From the NCBI GenBank assembly GCA_041164425.1, contig JBEAPO010000060.1, forward strand, positions 1 to 12,760: 12,760 bases of DNA, in the 5' to 3' direction. Position numbers and translations under genes: made by a program. This DNA is from F1-20-MAGs119 sp041164425 (lineage in GTDB: Bacteria > Actinomycetota > Acidimicrobiia > Acidimicrobiales > Ilumatobacteraceae). Within the stretch, counting starts at the first letter, position 1, and each line of letters starts with the position of its first letter. The notes beneath the pieces were generated by a model that was given only the letters and a program-made list of their open reading frames with translations, was not told the DNA's origin and ran no database searches. Below are positions 6,760 to 12,760 of this stretch, in pieces.

Positions 6760-7305
6760 ATGGGTCTCAATTTGGCAACAATGGAAAAGATCACCGCGGA
6801 CGTTCAGATGAACGATATGGATTGGGTCGAAGTGGCTCCGGGCTCGCACTTCAAAGTGCTCACGGTGCATGCTCCGACCAACACCGTCGCTTTTGGATTC
6901 AAGATGGATCCGGGCGCACCGGACTTCCCATCGCATTTCCACATCTGTCGCGCGATGGCTTGGACCGTGAAGGGCTGGTTCGGATACCGCGAGGCTGAGA
7001 AGCCCGAGGAGAGCCGCATCATGAAGGGCATGTTCTCGTACGAGGCGGCCGGCTCCTTCCACACGCCGTTCAGCGACTGCCCCGAGGGATTCGAATCGGT
7101 TGGCATCTTCGAGAGCGACACGGAAGTTCTCTTGCAGAACCACGCCGAGGCTGACCCGCGTTCCGAGCGTATTGGCGACCTGACGGTTGCCGACTTCATT
7201 TCGTGGGCGAGCCCGTCGACGCACATCGTGCACCCCGACGGCTCGATCACCGGTGACCCGACGTACAAGTACGACTTCACGAGCGGTATCAACGCCTTCA
7301 GCTGA
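6760..7305 (+). CDS. Cupin-domain protein (DAD/ChrR-like cupin)
   Basis: Small single-domain cupin of 181 residues, probably a non-haem metal enzyme or sensor in the cytosol. The metal-binding motif is visible as FPSHFH (His59, His61) followed by MAWTVKGWFGY (66-76), and the second cupin motif as YEAAGSFHTP (Glu95, His101). This 3-His with nearby Glu arrangement fits the 2,4'-dihydroxyacetophenone dioxygenase-type and ChrR-type cupins, but homology to a particular enzyme cannot be claimed by eye. The start is ATG 6760, with GGGGGGAG 2-3 bases upstream; an alternative ATG at 6781 would remove 7 residues. It is the last gene of the VOC-ligase-cupin run, has its own putative operator, and is followed by a strong terminator. 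Codon use resembles its neighbours. A role in oxidative attack on the cluster's substrate is inferred from company only. Confidence 0.87.
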   Translation: MGLNLATMEKITADVQMNDMDWVEVAPGSHFKVLTVHAPTNTVAFGFKMDPGAPDFPSHFHICRAMAWTVKGWFGYREAEKPEESRIMKGMFSYEAAGSFHTPFSDCPEGFESVGIFESDTEVLLQNHAEADPRSERIGDLTVADFISWASPSTHIVHPDGSITGDPTYKYDFTSGINAFS

Positions 7306-7331
7306 GGTGTAGTCACCAAGTTCAAGAACGG

Positions 7332-7616
7332 TCACAAAGAGGGGGAGGCGGTGATCCGCTTCCCCCTCTTCTGTTTGTGAGTTCTCGACTCGTCGGGCCA
7401 GACGATCGACCAGCCACCGTCGACTGATACCGCCACGCCCATGATTAAATCAGCTTCGGGTGAGCATGGGTACGCGGCCATTGCGCCGAAGTCACACGGA
7501 GTGGCGAGTCGTCTGGTTGCGTCTGCGGCGGAAAATTGGTCGAGCATGTCGAGCAAGATGTCCTGGCGTATCGGTGTGTTGATTGTTCCCGGTGCAATCG
7601 CATTGACGGTCACGCG
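7332..7616 (-). pseudogene. C-terminal remnant of an SDR gene (left arm of deletion scar)
   Basis: Reads on the minus strand as the last part of a classical SDR. It begins at RVTVNAIAPGTINTPI, the substrate-loop region that normally follows the catalytic Tyr-Lys by about 25-30 residues. It continues through RRLATPCDFGAMAAYPCSPE to GVAVSVDGGWSIVWPDE. The Rossmann glycine motif, NNAG and YxxxK are all absent. An in-frame ATG exists at 7652, but the bases between 7617 and 7652 belong to the oppositely oriented SDR remnant, so any translated product would be a non-functional fragment. The tail after DGGW is longer and more basic than usual and runs through the terminator hairpin. The upstream half is not elsewhere in this window. 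Pseudogene status is strongly supported by the missing active site. Confidence 0.8.
7337..7370 (+). terminator. Strong hairpin terminator after the cupin gene
   Basis: AAGAGGGGGAGGCGG pairs with CCGCTTCCCCCTCTT around a TGAT loop: 15 pairs with a single G-T wobble. CTGTTTGTGAG follows on the plus strand; the minus side continues TTGTGACCG. It is 31 bases after the cupin stop and probably ends the VOC-ligase-cupin transcript. It may act in both directions. It overlaps the last codons of the minus-strand SDR remnant, suggesting that this reading frame has drifted past its original stop. Confidence 0.75.
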
Positions 7617-7771
7617 ATGAATTGCTGAAGGGTGTGTTGCGAACCATTCCAATGCGGTGCTTTGCGGATCCGTCCGAAATCGCGTCGTTGGTCGGATTCC
7701 TTGCGGGTTGCGACTCGTCCTTCGTCGCTGGTCAAGTGATCACGGTCGACGGAGGAATGACACTCTCGTGA
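7617..7771 (+). pseudogene. C-terminal remnant of a second SDR gene (right arm of deletion scar)
   Basis: In the plus frame ending at TGA 7769-7771 the sequence reads DELLKGVLRTIP, then FADPSEIASLVGFLAG, then FVAGQVITVDGGMTLS and stop, the standard C-terminus of a classical SDR. The frame is closed by a stop at 7604-7606, and the homology begins around 7617, exactly where the minus-strand SDR remnant begins in the other direction. Everything upstream of this, including cofactor site and catalytic residues, is missing. The P450 gene starts 29 bp after its stop, so this SDR was probably the first gene of an SDR-P450 operon. No start codon with a ribosome binding site serves the fragment. Confidence 0.78.
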
Positions 7772-7800
7772 GGAACGAAGTGGCGAAGGACAGGATAGAA

Positions 7801-9072
7801 ATGAGTCAAATGAGCGATTCAACCGAGACCGCGACGAGCACCCCTTCGGCTGAAGTGTTCAACCACAATCTCGTCTGTGACGATGCGGTGCGCGATCCTT
7901 ACGCGTTCTTTGGACTATTGCGCGAGACTGCGCCGATTCATTGGAACACTCGGCACAAAGCGTGGGTGCTGACGACACACGAACTCGTCACCGCCGCGCT
8001 GCGTAATTCCAGCCTGACGGCTGACAGAATGGAACCGTTCCGAGCGTCGGTTTTGCGCCAGACAAACTCCGCCGCAGTCGATGAGACCTTTCGCATTCTC
8101 GCCAACTGGATGGTGTTCCTCGATCCTCCGAACCACACGCGTCTCCGGCGTCTCGTCTCGAGGATCTTTGCCCCGTCGGTCGTGCGCGCCCGGACAGCCG
8201 ACATCAACGAGGTTGTCGCGGCGCTGTTGTCCGATTTGCCCGAAGACCGCCCAGTCGATTTCATCGCCGAGTTCGCGGCACCACTACCTGCAATAGTGAT
8301 TGCGAAGATGCTGGGGGTCCCGCCGCAGGACCGCATCCTCTTCAAGGAATGGTCCGACCAACTGACGTCTCTCGTGTTCGGTGCGTACGACAATCCCGAC
8401 CGGTTCCATCAGGCGGCACGCGGGATGCTTGATCTTCGCGACTATCTACTCGGCATGATCGAGAAGTTCGAGGTTGCCCCCGAAGACAACCTCATCAGTC
8501 TGTTGCTCGAACAAGAAGATGGCGACTCGTTGTCGCGAGACGAACTCATCTCCACCTGCACGCTGTTGCTGTTCGGCGGCCATGAAACAACAACCAACCT
8601 CATCACAAACGGATTGCTCGCGCTTCTCGACTTTCCCGACCAAATGGATGATCTGCGTCGCAACCCCGACATCATGTCGATGGCGCTCGAAGAGATCACC
8701 CGCTTCGACGGCCCTGCCCGCTCGATGGTTCGTCTGGTGAAAGAAGACCACGAATTCGGTGGCGTCGAAATGAAAGCCGGCGAGCGCGTGTTTCTTGTGA
8801 ATCCCACGGCAAACAGAGACCCCGCAGTCTTTGACGATCCCGACACGCTGAATCTTCGTCGCAACCCCACGAGCCACATCGGCTACGGGTTTGGCTTGCA
8901 CTACTGCCTCGGAGCACCCCTCGCCCGGCTCGAGGCAGACCTGGCCCTGTCGGCGATTCTCCGCGAGTTCGGATCGATCTCGATGGCTACCGATCGCTCG
9001 ACGCTCGACTGGAACCCGACGATGCTGTCGCGCGGACTGAAGTCGTTACCCGTCGTGCTTGCCCGGGGTTAA
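7801..9072 (+). CDS. Cytochrome P450 (soluble, class I type)
   Basis: Haem monooxygenase of 423 residues that inserts one oxygen atom from O2 using electrons from a ferredoxin and reductase, neither of which is encoded in this window. Visible motifs: the I-helix GGHETT (259-264) for oxygen activation, the K-helix EITR (Glu298, Arg301), and the haem loop YGFGLHYCLG with Cys369 as the iron ligand; the first aromatic of that loop is Tyr rather than the usual Phe. FLDPPNHTRLRRLV (106-119) is typical of actinobacterial P450s. No N-terminal membrane anchor, so cytosolic. The start is ATG 7801, with AGGA 5 bases upstream; the frame is open back to 7657 but that part is the SDR remnant in another frame. 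The reading frame is intact although both neighbours are decayed, so it may still be selected. Its former upstream region seems deleted; the present promoter is not evident. The substrate is unknown. Confidence 0.95.
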   Translation: MSQMSDSTETATSTPSAEVFNHNLVCDDAVRDPYAFFGLLRETAPIHWNTRHKAWVLTTHELVTAALRNSSLTADRMEPFRASVLRQTNSAAVDETFRILANWMVFLDPPNHTRLRRLVSRIFAPSVVRARTADINEVVAALLSDLPEDRPVDFIAEFAAPLPAIVIAKMLGVPPQDRILFKEWSDQLTSLVFGAYDNPDRFHQAARGMLDLRDYLLGMIEKFEVAPEDNLISLLLEQEDGDSLSRDELISTCTLLLFGGHETTTNLITNGLLALLDFPDQMDDLRRNPDIMSMALEEITRFDGPARSMVRLVKEDHEFGGVEMKAGERVFLVNPTANRDPAVFDDPDTLNLRRNPTSHIGYGFGLHYCLGAPLARLEADLALSAILREFGSISMATDRSTLDWNPTMLSRGLKSLPVVLARG

Positions 9073-9076
9073 CCGG

Positions 9077-9891
9077 TCAGAGATTCCACAATCGGGAAAG
9101 AGATCGTGATCGTTCCCGATTGCTGAGGCCGCGCAAATCGGCCATGCCATTTTCATTGACGACAACGTCGATATCGGATCGTTGTGTAGTCACGTTTGCG
9201 GTGAGTTTTTCCACGAGGGTGGGCGTCGATCCACGGCGACTGGGCAGGGCGACAATGCTGAGACCGTGACGACTGGATGCCGCCGAGAAGGCGAAGTCGG
9301 CATGCCCGCCGAGTCCCGCGACGACTGCATCGCTGACGATGCCCGAACGGATTCGTGTGGGTCTATTGAGTAGTTCGACGCACGCCGCACCAATCGGCCC
9401 GTGATCGTACTGAATCGCCGCGTTGTCATGCAGGAGCGCAACGATTCTCTCGGCGATCGCGCGGGAAAACGTCGTCGACCACGGGAGGTGAGATCACCTC
9501 TGGCGGTTTTGTCGACCCGTCGCTGATCGACCCGTGAGCACCAAGATCGATTTCGCCAACGGCGGTGGTTGGCGGAAGAGCCGGATTTGGACGCACGATG
9601 ACTCGACTTGCATTCTCGACTGCAGACGGAATCCAACCGGCCTCGGTGCCGAGGTGCCACGTTGAACCGTGTTGCCGTGCGGACATCAAAAGTGTGTAGG
9701 GATGTAGCCACGTGGCGAGCGCGCGGGGGAGGTGTGAAAACCGAACCGGGACGTAGTTGAAGTGCGGAGAAGTCACGAGGTCGCGATCCGTTGCCGTCCA
9801 TGAATGACCGCACCGTGACGTCGGACGAAGCCTCGAGCCGCTTGAGTCCGTCGGCAAGATACCAGCCAACGAAAATTTCGCAGGATTGACC
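9077..9891 (-). pseudogene. Decayed acetyl-CoA hydrolase / CoA-transferase gene
   Basis: Three minus-strand frames read in order as one family I CoA-transferase-like protein. Frame one (about 9879-9784) gives IFVGWYLADGLKRLE and VTVRSFMDGNG. Frame two (about 9782-9468) gives FNYVPVRFSHLPRAL, LGTEAGWIPSAVENASRVIV and NPALPPTT. Frame three (about 9467-9077) gives RAIAERIVALLHDNAAIQY, IRSGIVSDAVV, GGHADFAFSAASSRHG, LSIVALPSRRGSTPTLVEKL and VVVNENGMADLRGLSNRE. Frames change near 9783 and near 9470. SDAVV is joined within a few codons (about 9310-9325) to GGHADF. In intact relatives these are separated by roughly 80 residues that include the segment with the glutamate thought to carry the CoA thioester. 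The N-terminus is also missing. It lies downstream of the dehydrogenase operon on the same strand, where a functional CoA-transferase would have belonged. The family identity is by motif recognition, not by search. Confidence 0.8.
9090..9121. repeat. Perfect 9-bp inverted repeat after the P450 gene
   Basis: AATCGGGAA (9090-9098) and TTCCCGATT (9113-9121) are perfect inverted repeats around a 14-base interval, beginning 18 bases after the P450 stop. It could fold as the P450 terminator, but there is no T-run and it lies inside the 3' end of the decayed CoA-transferase gene, so chance cannot be excluded. Confidence 0.4.
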
Positions 9892-9992
9892 GCGGCGGCG
9901 GGCCTAGTCGAACTGATAGTGCAGAAGTTCCCACGGTGAGCCAACACCGTCGGCCACCACGAACCCCGTCGTGTCGAACCTGTTGGTACTGC
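9892..9992 (-). other. Short unassigned stretch below the dehydrogenase gene, possible gene-end remnant
   Basis: Between the acyl-CoA dehydrogenase stop and the CoA-transferase remnant, the minus strand holds a 28-codon open stretch (9990-9904). It includes FVVADGVGSPWELLHYQFD followed by TAG. The composition looks like protein sequence, and it has no start codon or ribosome binding site. I do not recognise its family. It could be the C-terminal scrap of another lost gene or chance. No hairpin terminator was seen here. Confidence 0.25.
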
Positions 9993-11141
9993 TCAGCCGA
10001 AGACTTTCTTCGCGACGACCATCCGCTGGATTTGGTTGGTGCCCTCGTAGATCTGGGTGATCTTCGCATCGCGCATCATCCGCTCGACGGGGAAGTCGTT
10101 CGTGTAGCCGTAGCCGCCAAACAGTTGAACGCAGTCCGTGGTGACTTCCATTGCAACATCCGAAGCGAACCATTTCGCCATCGCGCCGAGACTCGACAGA
10201 TCACCGTGCGGATCGTCGGCGTCGACGGCTGCACAAGCGCGGTAAACCATGGTCCGCGCGGCCTCAACTTTCATCTGGGCCTCTGCCATCATCCACTGCA
10301 GCCCTTGGCGCGTGGAGAGGGTGGCTCCGAACGTCTTGCGTTCCTTCATGTAGGCAACCGCCTGGTCGATGGCGCCTTGCGCGATACCAACGGCCTGGGC
10401 ACCGATTGTTGGGCGACTCCGGTCGAGGGTGTGCATGCCGATGGCGAATCCCTGGCCGACCTCACCGATGCGGTTTGCGTCGGGCACGCGAAGGTCTTCG
10501 AAGCGGATGACGCCCGTCGGCGACCCCTTGATGCCGAGTTTGTGCTCGAGCTTGTCGACGTGGACGCCCCAATCGGCCTCGACGAGGAACGCGGTGATGC
10601 CTTTGTGGCGGTCGTCGCTTGTACGTGCAAACACCGTGTACAGATCACTGATGCTTGCGTTCGTGATCCAGATCTTCGAGCCATTGATGACCCAGTCGTT
10701 GCCGTCTCGAACGGCTCGTGTGGTCATCGATGCCACGTCGCTGCCCGCGTCGGCCTCGGAGAGGCCGTAGCTGCACTGCGACTCACCGCTGCAGATTCGC
10801 GGCAGGTACTTCGCCTTCAGTTCATGGCTACCGAAGTTGATGACGGGAAGCATGCCCAGCTTCGAGATGAGGAACATCAGGCTGGTGCTGGCACACACAC
10901 GCGCGAGTTCCTCGGCCACGACGGCCTGGGTGACAAGGGATGCGCCGCTGCCGCCGTACTCGGCGGGGTACGACAGTGCGGTCAGTTCCATTTGTTGTAG
11001 GGCCTTGAAGGCGTCCCACGAAAACTCGCCGGTGCGGTCGGTCTCGGCAGCCAACGGCGCGATCTTGTCCTCGGCGAACCGGCGCACAACCTCGCGGAAG
11101 GCGATCTGTTCACCGTCGAGTGAAAACTGTTGTTCTGTCAT
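9993..11141 (-). CDS. Acyl-CoA dehydrogenase, FadE25-like
   Basis: FAD enzyme that introduces the alpha-beta double bond in acyl-CoAs and passes electrons to ETF; cytosolic tetramer in this family. It has 382 residues, the usual length. Motifs: EYGGSGAS (61-68), the flavin/substrate segment YGLSEADAGSD (125-135), WITNAS (158-163), RPTIGAQAVGIAQGA (243-257), QLFGGYGYTNDFPVERMMRD (339-358) and the catalytic base Glu366 in YEGTNQIQR. The wording of the last three closely resembles mycobacterial FadE25 as I remember it. Start: two ATGs lie 6 bases apart; 11141 is preferred because GAGAGG then sits 6 bases upstream, whereas it would touch the ATG at 11147. It follows the 3-hydroxyacyl-CoA dehydrogenase gene after about 21 bp, the same operon. 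It is probably short- or branched-chain specific, judging by the family, not by any residue read here. Confidence 0.95.
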   Translation of the reverse strand: MTEQQFSLDGEQIAFREVVRRFAEDKIAPLAAETDRTGEFSWDAFKALQQMELTALSYPAEYGGSGASLVTQAVVAEELARVCASTSLMFLISKLGMLPVINFGSHELKAKYLPRICSGESQCSYGLSEADAGSDVASMTTRAVRDGNDWVINGSKIWITNASISDLYTVFARTSDDRHKGITAFLVEADWGVHVDKLEHKLGIKGSPTGVIRFEDLRVPDANRIGEVGQGFAIGMHTLDRSRPTIGAQAVGIAQGAIDQAVAYMKERKTFGATLSTRQGLQWMMAEAQMKVEAARTMVYRACAAVDADDPHGDLSSLGAMAKWFASDVAMEVTTDCVQLFGGYGYTNDFPVERMMRDAKITQIYEGTNQIQRMVVAKKVFG

Positions 11142-11162
11142 CTCCATCCTCTCTCGTTGTCG

Positions 11163-12035
11163 CTACTTCTTCGCGTACTCGTAGAACCCGCGTCCCGCTT
11201 TCCGGCCGAGAAGTCCGGCATCGACCATGCGCGACAGCAGTGGTGGTGCGGCGTAGAGGGGTTCCTTGAATTCGGCGTACAGACTTTCGGCGATCGCGAC
11301 AATCGTGTCGAGACCGATGAGGTCGGCGAGGCGCAACGGACCCATGGGATGTGCACAGCCCTCGACCATGCCAAGGTCGATGTCCTCGGCGGATGCGTAA
11401 CCCGATTCCATCATCCGCACGGCCGACAAGATGTACGGCACGAGGAGCGCGTTCACAATGAAGCCGGCTCGGTCGTTCGAGCGGATGACCCTCTTGTGCA
11501 GCGTTCCCTCGGCGAATTCGACTGCGCGCGAGATGGTGTCTCCCGAAGTGAGAAGCGAGGGGACGAGTTCGACGAGTTTCAACACGGGCACGGGGTTGAA
11601 GAAGTGCACGCCGACAACCTGCGACGGCCGCTGTGTGGCCATGCCGAGTTTCATGACGGGGATCGATGAGGTATTGGTGGCGAGGATCGCGTTTTCGTCT
11701 TCGACGTACTTGTCGAGGTGGGAGAAGACCTCAGTCTTCAGTCCTTCGTCTTCGATGACGGCTTCGACAACCAACTGGCGGTCAGCGAAGTCGGCGAGGT
11801 CAGTGGTGAAACTGAGGCGCGAGAGGGCGGAGTCACGCTCGTCTTCGGTGATCTTGTTCGCCCCGAGGGCACGGTCGAGAGAGGCGGTGAGGCGTTTCTG
11901 TCCGGCTTCCATCGCCGCGGGATTGATCTCGCGGACCAGCACATCGAGGCCCGCCTTTGCGCACACTTCGGCAATGCCAGAACCCATGAGCCCACAACCG
12001 ACGACTCCGACACGGGACACGGGACTAGTTGTCAT
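11163..12035 (-). CDS. 3-hydroxybutyryl-CoA dehydrogenase (3-hydroxyacyl-CoA dehydrogenase)
   Basis: NAD(P)-dependent oxidation of 3-hydroxyacyl-CoA to 3-ketoacyl-CoA, or the reverse, in the cytosol. 290 residues, the usual single-function length. The Rossmann motif GVVGCGLMGSG occupies 10-20; the catalytic dyad is His144 in HFFNPVPVLKLVE with Glu156; Ser123 in NTSSIP and Asn195 complete the site. The C-terminal dimerisation domain includes HPMGPLRLADLIGLD (229-243) and GLLGRKAGRGFYEY (274-287). The start is taken at ATG 12035, with AAAAGG 7 bases upstream; ATG 12068, preceded by GGAAAGG, would add a charged 11-residue leader and is a real alternative. It is the first gene of the operon with the FadE25-like dehydrogenase, divergent from the second acyl-CoA dehydrogenase across an intergenic region with two palindromes. 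Together the operon gives two of the four beta-oxidation steps. The assignment is secure. Confidence 0.96.
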   Translation of the reverse strand: MTTSPVSRVGVVGCGLMGSGIAEVCAKAGLDVLVREINPAAMEAGQKRLTASLDRALGANKITEDERDSALSRLSFTTDLADFADRQLVVEAVIEDEGLKTEVFSHLDKYVEDENAILATNTSSIPVMKLGMATQRPSQVVGVHFFNPVPVLKLVELVPSLLTSGDTISRAVEFAEGTLHKRVIRSNDRAGFIVNALLVPYILSAVRMMESGYASAEDIDLGMVEGCAHPMGPLRLADLIGLDTIVAIAESLYAEFKEPLYAAPPLLSRMVDAGLLGRKAGRGFYEYAKK

Positions 12036-12079
12036 TTCTCGACCTTTTCTTTCTTCTTCCGACTCCATCTTGCCTTTCC

Positions 12080-12091
12080 TACCCGCGGGTA
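12080..12091. promoter_or_regulatory. Perfect palindrome TACCCGCGGGTA, candidate operator (distal copy)
   Basis: A 12-bp perfect dyad in the 109-bp region between two divergent beta-oxidation genes, 44 bases upstream of the preferred 3-hydroxybutyryl-CoA dehydrogenase start. A near-copy lies 53 bp away at 12133-12144. Symmetry, duplication and spacing close to five helical turns suggest a dimeric regulator, probably TetR-type given the gene context. No regulator gene is seen next to it in this window. Confidence 0.6.
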
Positions 12092-12132
12092 ACCGACGGG
12101 AGACGCTTTCGGAGGGCGTGAAAGCCGTCGCC

Positions 12133-12144
12133 TACCCTCGGGTA
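12133..12144 (+). promoter_or_regulatory. Palindrome TACCCTCGGGTA abutting the start codon; candidate operator and -10 box
   Basis: Same dyad as at 12080-12091 with one central change. It ends at the base before ATG 12145. Its left half, TACCCT (12133-12138), fits the actinobacterial -10 form TAnnnT and lies 6 bases from the ATG, the spacing typical of leaderless transcripts. There is no purine-rich ribosome binding site before the ATG, which agrees. A repressor bound here would cover the -10 box directly. Confidence 0.55.
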
Positions 12145-12760
12145 ATGGAATTCGCGATCCCGAAGGAAATTCAGAGCACGCTCGACGACCTCGATGCATT
12201 CATCGAGCGCGAGATCAAACCGCTCGAACAACAAGACGACAACATGCGGTTCTTCGACCATCGTCGTGAGTGGGCCCGCACCGATTTTGAAAACGGCGGA
12301 GTTCCGCGCGAGGACTGGGAGGCGTTGTTGCGCGAGATGCGTCGCCGCGCCGACGCCGCGGGTTGGTTGCGTCTCGCGCTGCCGAAAGAGTACGGCGGTC
12401 GCAACGCGAGCAACCTCGAGATGGCGATCATCCGCGAGCACCTTGCGACCAAAGGGCTCGGCCTCCACAACGACCTGCAGAACGAATCGAGCATCGTCGG
12501 CAACTTCCCGACGGTTCTCATGATGCGCGACTTCGGCACCGAAGCACAGAAGGCCGCATGGATGCCCGGCTTCCTCGACGGAACTCGGCGGCTTGCGTTC
12601 GGCCTCACCGAACCGAACCACGGCAGCGATGCCACGTACATGGAAACCACCGCGTATCGCGATGGAGATGAGTGGGTGTTGAACGGCATGAAGCGGTGGA
12701 ACAGTGGCTTGCATCACGCCACACACGACATCATCTTCGCCCGGACCAGCGGTAAGCCCG
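12145..12760 (+). CDS. Acyl-CoA dehydrogenase, N-terminal part (runs off the right edge)
   Basis: 205 residues of an FAD acyl-CoA dehydrogenase are visible, about half of the expected protein. The N-terminal helical domain includes RADAAGWLRLALPKEYGG (68-85), then AIIREHLATKGLGLHNDLQ (94-112). The middle domain begins with the flavin-binding segment AFGLTEPNHGSDATYMET (151-168) and WVLNGMKRWNSG (177-188). NHGSD in place of the common DAGSD marks a longer-chain or less usual FadE subgroup; the catalytic glutamate lies beyond the window. ATG 12145 is chosen because it opens the family homology and directly follows the TACCCT box; no ribosome binding site is present, so leaderless translation is likely. 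It is divergent from the 3-hydroxybutyryl-CoA dehydrogenase operon and probably co-regulated with it through the two palindromes. Confidence 0.93.
   Translation, partial: MEFAIPKEIQSTLDDLDAFIEREIKPLEQQDDNMRFFDHRREWARTDFENGGVPREDWEALLREMRRRADAAGWLRLALPKEYGGRNASNLEMAIIREHLATKGLGLHNDLQNESSIVGNFPTVLMMRDFGTEAQKAAWMPGFLDGTRRLAFGLTEPNHGSDATYMETTAYRDGDEWVLNGMKRWNSGLHHATHDIIFARTSGKP

Noticed and set aside
2526..9072. Horizontally acquired island of lower GC
   Set aside because: Informal tallies of third codon positions in a few stretches (about 67-72% G/C in the ligase, about 70-72% in the right-edge dehydrogenase, about 80% in the SDR start) show no consistent border. No integrase, tRNA, direct repeat or transposase was seen.
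9936..11000. Long plus-strand open frame (354 codons) opposite the FadE25-like dehydrogenase
   Set aside because: It is antisense to a gene with complete family motifs; its translation is His/Arg/Ala-rich without recognisable domains, as expected for a shadow frame in GC-rich DNA.
12079..12726. Minus-strand open frame of 215 codons opposite the right-edge acyl-CoA dehydrogenase
   Set aside because: The plus strand carries an unmistakable acyl-CoA dehydrogenase sequence; the minus frame has no domain.

Overview
The window looks like chromosomal DNA of a moderately high-GC actinobacterium. This rests on GC-rich third codon positions, TTG and leaderless-type starts, and a density of acyl-CoA genes (ligase, dehydrogenases, thiolase, SDRs, P450) typical of Actinomycetota. 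An Acidimicrobiia-like origin is a guess only; no rRNA or marker gene is present. No tRNA, CRISPR array, insertion sequence or integrase was seen.

Layout. (1) 1-817, minus: a short-chain dehydrogenase running off the left edge. (2) 968-2510, plus: a two-gene cassette, a 131-residue unknown and a 379-residue protein that reads like clamp-type repeats joined to a YbjN-like C-terminus. (3) 2526-4436, minus: a TetR regulator and a thiolase, 9 bp apart. (4) 4536-7305, plus, divergent from the TetR gene: a VOC/glyoxalase-fold protein, an acyl-CoA ligase and a cupin, closed by a strong hairpin at 7337-7370. A 20-bp site in the TetR/VOC intergenic region recurs (16/20 identical) in front of the cupin gene, so the TetR protein may control the whole set. 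(5) 7332-9891, a zone of gene decay around an intact cytochrome P450 (7801-9072). On its left are the C-terminal parts of two divergent SDR genes fused back to back, as left by one deletion. On its right is a frameshifted, internally deleted acetyl-CoA hydrolase/CoA-transferase pseudogene. (6) 9993-12035, minus: a FadE25-like acyl-CoA dehydrogenase downstream of a 3-hydroxybutyryl-CoA dehydrogenase, an operon. (7) 12145-end, plus: the N-terminal part of a second acyl-CoA dehydrogenase. The divergent intergenic region between (6) and (7) carries two TACCCnCGGGTA palindromes 53 bp apart, one directly abutting the dehydrogenase start codon.

Working together: the VOC protein, ligase, cupin, thiolase and P450 have the parts list of a pathway that activates a carboxylic acid to a CoA thioester, oxidises it and cleaves or condenses it. 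The substrate cannot be read from the sequence. The flanking dehydrogenases supply generic beta-oxidation steps. The decayed CoA-transferase and SDR genes suggest the locus is losing parts of its former acyl-CoA gene set.
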